Source of the DNA: Littorina saxatilis
Lineage: Eukaryota > Mollusca > Gastropoda > Littorinimorpha > Littorinidae
Direction: 5' to 3'
Assembly: GCF_037325665.1 (NCBI RefSeq)
Contig: NC_090250.1
Location: 19,536,685-19,600,684 of the forward strand
DNA: 64,000 bases
The notes beneath the pieces are model-generated. The model was not told the DNA's origin. It worked only from the letters and a program-made list of their open reading frames with translations, and ran no database searches. Positions 37,811 through 49,346 of this stretch are shown one piece after another. The number at the start of each line of letters is the position of its first letter. Within the stretch, counting starts at the first letter, position 1. Both the position numbers and the translations under genes were made by a program.

Positions 37811-38843
37811 AACAAGAAGGGCAAAGCCCATACGACTCACATGCTTGACCTTGACCTTTACTAAACAACTAAATAAATACAAATAACTAAACCTAGCAAT
37901 GACATCATACACTAAGAACTGCTTTACACATTTTTCCTACCAAAATACATGTGACCTTGACCCAAGGTCAAGCAAGGTCATGCAACACAAAGCTGTTAAT
38001 TCAAGACATAGGAAGTACAATGGTGCTTATTGGCCCTTTCTACCATGAGATATGGTCACTTTTAGTGGTTCACTACCTTATTTTGGTCACATTTCATAAG
38101 GGTCAAAGTGACCTTGACCTTGATCATATGTGACCAAATGTGTCTCATGATGAAAGCATAACATGTGCCCCACATAATTTTTAAGTTTGAAACAGTTATC
38201 TTCCATAGTTTTCTTTCTTTCTTTCTTTATTTGGTGTTTAACGTCGTTTTCAACCACGAAGGTTATATCGCGACGAGGGAAAGGGGGAGATGGGATAGGG
38301 GAAAGGGGGGAGATGGGATAGAGCCGCTTGTTAAGTGTTTCTTGTTCACAGAAGCACTAATCAAAAAAATTGCTCCAGGGGCTTGCAACGTAGTACAATC
38401 TTCCATAGTTCAGGGTCAAGGTCACTTCAAAATATGTATACAATCCAACTTTGAAGAGCTCCTGTGACCTTGACCTTGAAGCAAGGTAAACCAAACTGGT
38501 ATCAAAAGATGGGGCTTACTTTGCCCTATATATCATATATAGGTGAGGTATTGAATCTCAAAAACTTCAGAGAAAATGGGAAAAATGTAAAAAAAATAGC
38601 TGTTTTTTAGACAACATTTATGGCCCCTGCGACCTTGACCTTGAAGCAAGGTCAAGATGCTATGTATGTTTTTTGGGGCCTTGTCATCATACACCATCTT
38701 GCCAAATTTGGTACTGATAGACTGAATAGTGTCCAAGAAATATCCAACGTTAAAGTTTTCCGGACGGCCGGCCGGATGGCCGGCCGGACGGACGGACGAC
38801 TCGGGTGAGTACATAGACTCACTTTTGCTTCGCATGTGAGTCA
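37811..38843 (-). mobile_element. AAGGTCA-rich dispersed repeat, copy 2 (inverted)
   Basis: It is the inverted counterpart of 23897-24714 over its whole length, with an extra 200 bp explained by a SINE insertion plus target duplication at 38198-38410. Terminal blocks CATACGACTCACATGC and CGCATGTGAGTC are kept. Confidence 0.85.
38211..38397 (-). mobile_element. Truncated SINE in the AAGGTCA-rich repeat
   Basis: ATCTTCCATAGTT flanks it on both sides (38198-38210, 38398-38410). The other copy of the host repeat has this site once and uninterrupted (near 24305-24320), so insertion is directly visible. Same family as 33541-33905, lacking the head. Confidence 0.93.
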
Positions 38844-38879
38844 AAAATGATAAAGATGGTGGAATGGCAAGACCTGATA

Positions 38880-39220
38880 GATTTTTTGTGTACACAACAA
38901 CAATCAATGTGTGACATAGAAAATTGTATAAATCACAAATAGTAAAACGAATTATGCACATCAGGAGAGAGTTACAAACACAACCAATCTTGTAGAAAAA
39001 TGAACGAATCAAATGGTAAAACAAATTACATGTATGCACGCACAACAGAAAAGAGTTAGAAACACAACAAATCTTGTAGAAAATTGTATAAATCACAAAT
39101 GGTGCACAACAGGAGAAAGTTAGAACAAATCTTGTAAGTTGTAGAAAATGGTATGAATCACAAATGGTAAACAAAATATGCACGCGCAACAGGAGGGAAT
39201 TAGAAACAACAAATCTTGCT
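38880..39220. repeat. Degenerate tandem repeat, 80-100-bp unit
   Basis: Blocks such as AAATCTTGTAGAAAATTGTA, TAAATCACAAATGGT and ACAACAGGAGAAAGTTAG recur four to five times with drift. It is non-coding. Confidence 0.7.
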
Positions 39221-39290
39221 GCAATGTCGAACAATGAAAAACAGACAATGTCTGGTATGAGGGAGACTTAAAACAGAAATTCAAGCCTGG

Positions 39291-39328
<38 letters not shown>

Positions 39329-39810
39329 GTAAGAATAAGCAGAACAAATTTAAAAGCTATAAAGTATTGCAACAGATTTAGCACAAGAAAAGCTGAAAGA
39401 CGTTCAAAAAGTTGACCTATGACTAACAGGGTGTTATTATCTATCAGAATCAAGTGATGTTCTATTTGAGAGACGCCCTAGAGAGATAAATTGCCCAAAT
39501 ATTTGTCTGTCAATTAAATTATCACAAAAGGATGCTGAGCTTAAAAACAATTCAATAATGCAAGCAAACAAATCTAGCGAAATTCAGATGTATAAGGACA
39601 CCTGTATTTAACTACTGAGAAGAAATATGCAGATGAACAACAATGAAATAGCAAAAGATACACATAGCGCAGTCATACACATGCAAGCCACAGGCTAAGA
39701 AAATAGTGAAAAAGAATCCACTAATCAATAAGAATTTGCCCGAAGTTTATATGTTAATGCTGACACCAAAGTGACAGTATGGCAATGTTGACGGTGAGAG
39801 AAACCATGCA
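39221..39810. other. Intergenic sequence with a short (TA)n
   Basis: It contains a (TA)n run at 39294-39322. The rest is AT-rich unique-looking sequence with no gene signal, ending at the assembly gap. Confidence 0.5.
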
Positions 39811-40010
39811 NNNNNNNNNNNNNNNNNNNNNNNNNNNNNNNNNNNNNNNNNNNNNNNNNNNNNNNNNNNNNNNNNNNNNNNNNNNNNNNNNNNNNNNNNN
39901 NNNNNNNNNNNNNNNNNNNNNNNNNNNNNNNNNNNNNNNNNNNNNNNNNNNNNNNNNNNNNNNNNNNNNNNNNNNNNNNNNNNNNNNNNNNNNNNNNNNN
40001 NNNNNNNNNN
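39811..40010. other. Assembly gap (200 N)
   Basis: Exactly 200 N. Both flanks carry GTGAGAGAAACCATGCA, and the right flank repeats GAGAAACCATGCAATA, so the gap sits inside an unresolved minisatellite. Confidence 0.98.
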
Positions 40011-40106
40011 GTGAGAGAAACCATGCAATAGAGAAACCATGCAATAACTTGGTGACACCGATTCTTGGCAGCAATAATGTTCTCAAACTAGCCAGTCAGT
40101 CCATAT

Positions 40107-40301
40107 CAGCCCTGAAAGAGGCGAGTATTTTACTCGCCATGGCGAGTAGAAACATGTAACTGGCAAGTAGAAATGTTCATCTACTCACCAAATGCGTGTA
40201 ATGTTGCCGAAACAAATTGTTGGTTTGGCTAGTAAAGTTTGCTCTCTGGCGAGTACATTTTCAAAATGGCTAGTGCACCATTTTTTTGACTTTCAGGGCT
40301 G
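40107..40301. mobile_element. MITE with CAGCCCTGAAAG ends, copy 2
   Basis: The ends CAGCCCTGAAAGAG and GACTTTCAGGGCTG are inverted. The interior is the reverse of the 29388-29593 copy, with CGCCATGGCGAGTAGAAACA. It is non-coding. Confidence 0.7.
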
Positions 40302-40860
40302 CGTATCCCTGCCCTATCACCCTCTTACTCCCCCCCCCCCCCCTTTCCCTTCTCATCTTACCTGTGATCTCTAACTTTCAACCCTTTGAATGTTACAGTT
40401 ACACTGAGCTAAAGTGATTGAGAACACAAATTAGAGAGAGCATTGAGAACATGCTGAAAGATTACATGACTGTGTAAAACAGTGAATTGTACATTAAGCA
40501 CCATCTGAAAATACTGAAGGAATAGACAATGTTCGGAAATAACTGTCACGTTTTCATGGGTTGTGGTAGAGTTGCTTTCCCTTGTTTTACCTTGCTTTTC
40601 CATAAAAATGCAGTCAAGCTACAGGTGACATTTTTAGCCAATCACTAGCTATCTGTGGCAGTGAAATCATGCCATAGACTAATGAAATTTGTGTATTTTC
40701 AGAAGTATCTGTGACCAAGCAGAATACATGTACTTCAAACACTATTAATCCTTTCCCCATAATAGTTTGAAACAGTCTTCTACTGCCTGTTACAGCAATA
40801 AAACATTTCAGGATGTTGAGTCTTAATTGTGTTTGGAAAAAAAAAAAGAGTGGGTGAGAT
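40302..40860. other. Intergenic region without recognisable genes
   Basis: It contains a poly-C tract near 40330 and a block related to the decayed repeat at 31430. Nothing else is recognised. Confidence 0.4.
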
Positions 40861-40864
40861 TCAC

Positions 40865-41070
40865 ACTTGGGTCGAAAGGGTCAGATCCAAAGAAAATGGT
40901 TAAGAGATTCTTCACAATGTCAGAATGAAGAGACTCAAACTGGGTTCTAAATGAGTCAGATCCACAGAAAAAGATTGAGTAGATTCAACACAATGTCAGA
41001 ATAAAGAGACCCAAACTGGGTTCAAAATTAAGGGTCAGATCCACAGAAAAGGGTCATAGGATAGAACAAA
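40865..41070. repeat. Tandem repeat, about 65-70-bp unit, three copies
   Basis: Blocks GGGTTCTAAATGAGTCAGATC, CCACAGAAAA and ACACAATGTCAGAATAAAGA recur three times. Confidence 0.75.
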
Positions 41071-41249
41071 GCTTCCCATGGACTTCTTTGAATCCAGAAA
41101 GAGTATACAGGCTGTGACCAATAAAGAAAGGATGGAATGTTCAATGTAATGATGGATGGAATGTTCAACCTGACCATGGCAGTCTTCCTACAGTATTGGT
41201 GTCAGAGGGTCAGGCTCACAACACGAAGGTGTGGCTATGGCAGTGTTTC

Positions 41250-42011
41250 AGGGTCTTCATTAGCAAAGTCAGCTTTTCATAGCCTTGTGACGACAGCCTT
41301 CGTGAGGGCAGTGGCAGGCTCACAACACAATGGTGCGTTTCAAAATCGTCATTGGCAAAGTCAGCGTTTCTCATTCTTGTGATGACAGCCTTCAGGATGG
41401 CAGCATTTCACAATGTTTTCTGGCAAAGTCAGCATTTTACATCCTTGTGACAAAACCTTCATGACGGCAGCATTTCACAATGTTTTCTGGCAAAGTCAGC
41501 ATTTTACATCCTTGTGACAAAACCTTCATGACGGCAGCATTTCACAATGTTTTCCGGCAAAGTCAGCATTTTACATCCTTGTGACAAAACCTTCATGACG
41601 GCAGCATTTCACAATGTTTTCTGGCAAAGTCAGCATATTACATCCTTGTGACAAAACCTTCATGACGGCAGCATTTCACAATGTTTTCTGGCATTGTGAT
41701 GACAGCCTTCATGACGGCAGCATTTCACAATGTTTTCTGGCTAAGTCAGCATTTTACATCCTTGTGACAAAACCTTCATGACGGCAGCATTTCACAATGT
41801 TTTCTGGCAAAGTCAGCATTTTACATCCTTGTGACAAAACCTTCATGACGGCAGCATTTCACAATGTTTTCTGGCATTGTGATGACAGCCTTCATGACGG
41901 CAGCATTTCACAATGTTTTCTGGCTGTGGCAGCATTTCACAACCTTGAGACGACAGCCTTCATGACGTCCGCATTTCAAAATATTTTGCTCGTAAAGTCA
42001 GCGTTTCACAA
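41250..42011 (-). repeat. Tandem copies of the Pfs-gene stop-codon end
   Basis: The unit (about 66 bp) contains, on the gene strand, CTGCCGTCATGAAGG and TCACAAGGATGT, matching the last codons of the gene (GCCGTCATGAAGGCTGTCGT, ACTAGGATGTGA). Roughly nine to ten copies follow the real stop codon into the 3' flank, most reading TTTTGTCACAAGGATGTAAA. Confidence 0.85.
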
Positions 42012-42349
42012 TCACATCCTAGTAACGACAGCCTTCATGACGGCAGCAGCAGCCAGAGCGGCGTAGGGGCGCCATTCCTTCTTTGTGCCGTCGCTGTAGT
42101 CGCAGCACCCTCTGATAACCAGGAAGCTGTCGTTACCCCCTCCCTCCAGCCCCTCCAGCAAGGCGAAGTAATCCCTGTCGTACGCTTTGACGCCGTTCAG
42201 CTGCGCGAAGTTACGCCTGAGGTGGTCGGCCCGCGCCACAATCCTGCCAGAGCCGACCGTGCCGTAGTGGACGGTCACCTGACCCTCCTTGAAACCACGC
42301 CCCCCGTACATGGAGCGAGGCCGGGGGTGCTCACACTGCACCATGGAAC
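42012..42349 (-). CDS. Pfs-gene exon i (last exon)
   Basis: It encodes SMVQCEHPRPRSMYGGRGFK through AAAAVMKAVVTRM-stop. It carries the late Pfs motifs VHYGTVGSGRIVARADHLRR, the segment YDRDYFALLEG where family members have EMEAAG, and FLVIRGCCDYSDGTKKEWRP with the catalytic Asp. The acceptor is TACCTGCAG. Confidence 0.92.
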
Positions 42350-45300
42350 CTGCAGGTAGACAGTGAACATGTCAGGTAAATATGTCAGGTAGACAGTGAA
42401 CATGTCAGGTAAATATGTCAGGTAGACAGTGAACATGTCAGGTAAATATGTCAGGTAGACAGTGAACATGTCAGGTAAATATGTCAGGTAGACAGTGAAC
42501 ATGTCAGGTAGACTGAGTGAACATGTCAGGTAGACAGTGAACATGTCAGGTAAATATGTCAGGTAGACAGTGAACATGTCAGGTAAATATGTCAGGTAGA
42601 CAGTGAACATGCCAGGTAGACAGTGAGTGAACATGTCAGGTAGACAGTGAACATGTCAGGTAAATATGTCAGGTAGACAGTGAACATGTCAGGTAGACAG
42701 TGAGTGAACATGTCAGGTAGACAGTGAACATGTCAGGTAGACAGTGAACATGTCAGGTAAATATGTCAGGTAGACAGTGAACATGTCAGGTAGACAGTGA
42801 ACATGTCGGGTAGACAGTGAACATGTCAGGTAGATATGTCAGGTAGACAGTGAACATGTCAGGTAGATAGTGAACATGTCAGGTAAATATGTCAGGTAGA
42901 CAGTGAACATGTCAGGTAGACAGTGAACATGTCAGGTAAATATGTCAGGTAGACAGTGAACATGTCAGGTAGACAGTGAACATGTCAGGTAGACAGTGAA
43001 CATGTCAGGTAGACAGTGAACATGTCAGGTACAGACCTGCCTACCCCTGAAATGTACCATGTGTAGTTTTGGGTGTGAAAATAAGGCAAATGTGTAGTTT
43101 GGCAGGTGAATGTGTAGTATTTCAATTCGATCAACCCAAACCGCAAAACAGAACAGTTACTTATACCGTACTAAAACAAACACTCAACACTCCAAACAAA
43201 ACTATTACAATGTGAACAATACTCCTCATACAAATACAAACAAAGCCCCCACAAAAATACAAGCCAAGCATTAAGTTTATTTGTTCAGAAAAAAAAAATT
43301 AACTAGTTTGGAACATTTCAATTTGTTAAAAAAAAGCTATGTTGAGGGGTATGCAGTTCATAATACAGTGGGACCCCCTATTCAAGACCTGTGACAATCT
43401 GAGAACATCAAGTCACAAAAAGTAGGGACTGGGAGTATGTGTATCAACATGAAGGCAAATTTGCATATAAACAGAACAGGTTTGCGTCGGCAATAATAAT
43501 AATATGGCAGGTCATTGCCTCTGCTCTGGTTACCGATCTCTCAAAAGTGAGCTTGTCTTGGTCTTCTTTCCCTGGCACGGGTTTCTTCACAAAACAGTCC
43601 AATTTTTCCTCTGCTTTGGTCGGGATTTCTCGAATTCCTCATGAGAAGTGCTTTTCTTGTGGCGGTTACACGGTCGTAAAGCCCACTGTGCTTCTCTGAA
43701 AAAGCCGTGTTGCACACAGTGCAGTGGGCAAAATGCTTCCCTTTTCTCCACGAAACTAGGCATGGATGCTCCTCATAGTACTTTGGCAGAAAAGCCTTGC
43801 TGGGAGTTTGACCAAACTTCTTTTTTTTGCTAGGTGGCGGTTGATCGCCAAAGTCTTCTGAATCCGTGTTCGTCGCTGTTGCCATATTTTTCCCTCCAGA
43901 AAGAATGAGCCACGAAGTGACCGCGTTCAGAAAAGTATGTGCTGAAATGCCCGCGATAGTTGTAATAATAGCAGCAAGACCAACTGACTACGCTACTCTC
44001 GCGGGCGCCGGGCATGTTTTGCACGCAGTACACAACCGGTTAGTACAAATTATGGATCGGAACTCGCTCGCGTTTTTGCGTATTCAAAATGTCAAAATGT
44101 GTAGTCGAAACGAAACGTTTGCGTAGTATAAGACAAGCATGCGTAGTTGCGTAGTTTGGGGACCAAAATCGTAGTTTACTACGCTCAATGTGTAGTGTAA
44201 ACAGGTCTGCAGGTAGACAGTGAACATGTCAGGTAAATATGTCAGGTAGACAGTGAACATGTCAGGTAGACAGTGAACATGTCGGGGAGACAGTGGACAT
44301 GTCAGGTAAATATGACAGGTAGACAGTGAACATGTGAGGTAGACAGTGAACATGTCAGGTAAATATGTCAGGTAGACAGTGAACATGTCAGGTAAATATG
44401 TCAGGTAGACAGTGAACATGTCAGGTAAATATGTCAGGTAGACAGTGAACATGTCAGGTAGACAGTGAACATGTCAGGTAGACAGTGAACATGTCAGGTA
44501 GACAGTGAACATGTCAGGTAGACAGTGAACATGTCAGGTAGACAGTGAACATCTAAAGCTTGGTGCAACCAGCTTCACGAAGTATCATCATGTAGTGGAC
44601 TTGGCCCAGTTAAGGACAGGCTTAACAGTGAATATGTCCTGTCTTTCTTGAAACCAGGCAACGTGTACATGGATGTCAAAAGCATATGATGCATGACATA
44701 CGTACCAAAAATATATGACGCAGTGAGTAGAGATTAGCCAAGTTTTGCCAACCCTGACTAGTAGATTCTTCAATAGTTCATAGGGTATCTTATTTCAGAC
44801 GCTTTTAACAATCCTTTTAAACTTTGGTTTTCCCAAAGTAGCCCATGACACAACTCCAGTGGCAATGAACCTACTGAGCAATTTCCGTCAGAATCGGTGC
44901 AGCCGTTCCAGAGTCTTTCATCATCATACGAACACACCAGACAGAAAGAAACCAGCTTCATGTAGTAGAATACCCACCATCAGCCTGAGTCATGTACAGC
45001 CTGTCTCGTTGCATGGGCGGGCGATGGAAGCTGGATTCGTCTCCCCTTAACGTGTCCTTGCCCTCTTCAACAAGGCCGTCCCAAGGTCGGTCGCTGTAGG
45101 GGCGTGACTCCACCTGGTGGCGGATGGACTGTGTGACCTTGAGCAGCGTCTTGTCCGTTGACCCCCAGGTGCGAGTGTTGTAGTTGTAGCCCAGACCCCC
45201 CGGGATCTTCTCCACCTGGACACAACACACACATGTACGTCATCGACACAACACACACATGTACGTCATCGACACAACACACACATGTACGTCATCGACA

Positions 45301-48300
45301 CAACACACACATGTACGTCATCGACACAACACACACATGTACGTCATCGACACAACACACACATGTACGTCATCGACACAACACACACATGTACGTCATC
45401 GACACAACACACACATGTACGTCATCAACACAACACACACATGGACATCACAGACCTACTAACCCTTGTAAAGTACAAGAGTTTTAACTTTTAAAGGAGA
45501 TTTTTAACAAGATTTGAAGAAAGTTAACAAATGTGAAAGTTATAAAGTCTAAAAACCTTCTTTTAGCAGTGATAGACCTGATTGTAAATAGTTTTTAGCA
45601 TGGAGCTTGCCATGTGAACTGAGAAAAGAAACAAGCTTGCATCGGTCTCGAATAGCAATATCAGCTGAAGAGATAATAAAAATAATAACCAACCAACCAA
45701 CCTTCTGTCCCAAACACTGTCTCTAACATCTGTCTCTGTGACTGTCTTACCTTCCGTCCCCAATACATGTCACTATCTCTAACACCTATCACTGTCCTAC
45801 CTTCTGTCCCCAATACATGTCACTATCTCTAACACCTATCACTGTCTTACCTTCTGTCCCCAATACATGTCACTATCTCTAACACCTATCACTGTCCTAC
45901 CTTCTGTCCCCAATACATGTCACTATCTCTAACACCTATCACTGTCTTACCTTCTGTCCCCAATACATGTCACTATCTCTAACACCTATCACTGTCCTAC
46001 CTTCTGTCCCCAATACATGTCACTATCTCTAACACCTATCACTGTCTTACCTTCTGTCCCCAATACATGTCACTATCTCTAACACCTATCACTGTCCTAC
46101 CTTCTGTCCCCAATACATGTCACTATCTCTAACACCTATCACTGTCTTACCTTCTGACAGTAGATGTACTGGGACCCCCCGCTGTCCACGGGAGTTGAGA
46201 CAACGACGTCGCCCAGTCTCACGTGCTGGCTGAAGTCGGTGTGGTGCGGCACCGCCCCTCCCACCCCCACCAGTATTACATGGCGCACCTGGTTGAAGAT
46301 ACCTGTGAAACACGTGACACACCTGGTCAAATATACCTGTGTAACACATGACACCTCCAAACATCTGAGGTCCTAAAAAGGAGGGAGTCTTAAGATAGAG
46401 GGACATTAACGAAAGAAAAGTGAATGCTTAATACGACTCCCAGACCTGTTTACCCTAAACCCGAGGCAAGAGTACTTTCCCAAAAAGTTGAGTGTATTTT
46501 TCAAAAAGTTGGTGTACTTTGCAAGCAAAGCCATATGGGCTAGGGAAAATGTACGCGTGGGTGCAAACGTGTTTGTGTAAGAATAGCATGTCTTGTGAAC
46601 ACCTTCAGAATTTAACTCCTTCCAATACAACAGGGATAAAACAATTTTATTTACCTGTCAGTTTATAGCATTATAACTAGTGTCTTCCAAACAGATTGAT
46701 AATGAAAAGATGAAGTTCGTGAAATAACATCTGCGGTTGACAGTGGCAAGTTCATTTTTACAATCATCTCAGAAAACATTGCTTCAGCACGGACTACAGC
46801 CTTTTTTTCTGGCAGGATTTGCTTTGCGGGAATGAACTTCATAATTCCGTGGCAGCTTTCAGTCGATTTCTTTGCAGCAACCTTGTCCAGGTGAGTTTTG
46901 GAAATGCCCCAATCACTGTGTTCCATTTCAGGCACTGTCAGCTGCAGACTGGCTCCAGCTAAAAATAACTGGGAACAACCTCTCCCCTCCTGCCTATTTA
47001 CCCTTTCCTCCCCCATTTCCCTCCAACACCTCCCACCCACAGTGGCGCCTGAAATTGGGTCAGATCACTCTTCTTTGTCTGCAGCGAGCGGCCACGAGCG
47101 TGTGTGGCCGCTCTCTGTTAGCTGTGTTGATAAGGGTGCCGCCGAGCAGAGAGATAGCAGTGGTTCAGTGCGGGATAATTGGTGTGCCTTTTGGAACTGA
47201 TGTTTTTAGTGTGTTTTGCCGGGCATCTCTCAATAGTTGTATTTATTGCAATGCATGCCACAATTCACAAGACAGAAGAAAGGATAAATGAGAGAATTAG
47301 AAAAAGTGTGTCCCCCCCCCCCCCCCCCCCCCCAAGTATATAATTATGCGACTCTTTGCACTCTGAAAAAAAATGTGCATGCTGCATTTAATGAAACACC
47401 TTGAAACAACGCAGTAAACAAAACATCCTAAATGTGCCACAATAAAAGAACACAAAATAATGAAAGATAAAGACAAAGGTAATGCCCAAGTACATAATAC
47501 ATATATACAACACTTTACGAAATATATACAAACAGTAGAGTATATACAGTCGTATATTTACATACATATTATGCCAAGGACTACTAGTAGAAGTCATTGA
47601 TGGTGCGCATGTAAAATTTGTTTTGCGTTTATATAAGTATATAATTCAAAATAGTGTAGATAATGTCAGTAACATATAAGAAAGAACAAGTCGCGTAAGG
47701 CGAAAATACAATATTTAGTCAAGTAGCTGTCGAACTCACAGAATGAAACTGAACGCAGCAAGACCGTATACTCGTAGCATCGTCACTCCACCGCCCGTGG
47801 CAAAGGCAGTTCACGTGGAATTGACAAGAAGAGCGGGGTATTCGTTGCGCTGAGAAGGATAGCACGCTTTTCTGTACCTCTCTTCGTTTTAACTTTCTGA
47901 GCGTGTTTTTAATCCAAACATATCATATCTATATATTTTTGGAATCAGGAACCGACAAGGAATAAGATGAAAGTGTTTTTAAATTGATTTCGAAAAAAAA
48001 AAATTGATAATAATTTTTATATATTTAATTTTCAGAGCTTGTTTTTAATCCGAATATAACATATTTATATGTTTTTGGAATCAGCAAATAATGGAGAATA
48101 AGATAAACGTAAATTTGGATCGTTTTATAAATTTTTATTTTTTTTTACAATTTTCCGATTTTTAATGACCAAAGTCATTAATTAATTTTTAAGCCACCAA
48201 GCTGAAATGCAATACCGAACCCCGGGCTTCGTCGAAGATTACTTGACCAAAATTTGAACCAATTTGGTTGAAAAATGAGGGCGTGACAGTGCCGCCTCAA

Positions 48301-49305
48301 CTTTCACGAAAAGCCGGATATGACGTCATCAAAGACATTTATCAAAAAAATGAAAAAAACGTATGGGGATTTTATACCCAGGAACTCTCATGTCAAATTT
48401 CATAAAGATCGGTCCAGTAGTTTAGTCTGAATCGCTCTACACACACGCACACACAGACAGACAGACAGACACACACACACACACACACACACGCACATAC
48501 ACCACGACCCTCGTTTCGATTCCCCCTCGATGTTAAAATATTTAGTCAAAACTTGACTAAATATAACAAGTCGCGTAAGGCGAAAATACAATATTTAGTC
48601 AAGTAGCTGTCGAACTCACAGAATGAAACTGAACGCAATGCCATTTTACTCGTAGCATCGTCAGGCCACCGCTCATGGCAAAGGCAGTGAAATTGACAAG
48701 AAGAGCGGGGTAGTAGTTGCGCTAAGAAGGATAGCACGCTTTTCTGTACCTCTCTTTGTTTTAACTTTCTGAGCGTGTTTTTAATCCAAACATATCATAT
48801 CTATATGTTTTTGGAATCAGGAACCGACAAGGAATAAGATGAAAGTGTTTTTAAATTGATTTGGACAATTTAATTTTGATAATAATTTTTATATATTTAA
48901 TTTTCAGAGCTTGTTTTTAATCCGAATATAACATATTTATATGTTTTTGGAATCAGCAAATGATGGAGAATAAGATAAACGTAAATTTGGATCGTTTTAT
49001 AAATTTTTATTTTTTTTTACAATTTTCAGATTTTTAATGACCAAAGTCATTAATTAATTTTTAAGCCACCACGCTGAAATGCAATACCGAACCCCGGGCT
49101 TCGTCGAAGATTACTTGACCAAAATTTGAACCAATTTGGTTGAAAAATGAGGGCGTGACAGTGCCGCCTCAACTTTCACGAAAAGCCGGATATGACGTCA
49201 TCAAAGACATTTATCAAAAAAATGAAAAAAACGTTCGGGGATTTCATACCCAGGAACTCTCATGTCAAATTTCATAAAGATCGGTTCAGTAGTTTAGTCT
49301 GAATC

Positions 49306-49346
<41 letters not shown>

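Noticed and set aside
42275-42634. Minus-strand frame with repeated MFTVYLTYLPD
   Set aside because: Translation of the exon i minisatellite; no domain and out of the gene's spliced frame.
46872-47291. 139-codon + strand frame
   Set aside because: No recognisable domain; the opposite strand carries a better transposase-like match in the CAGACCTG element.
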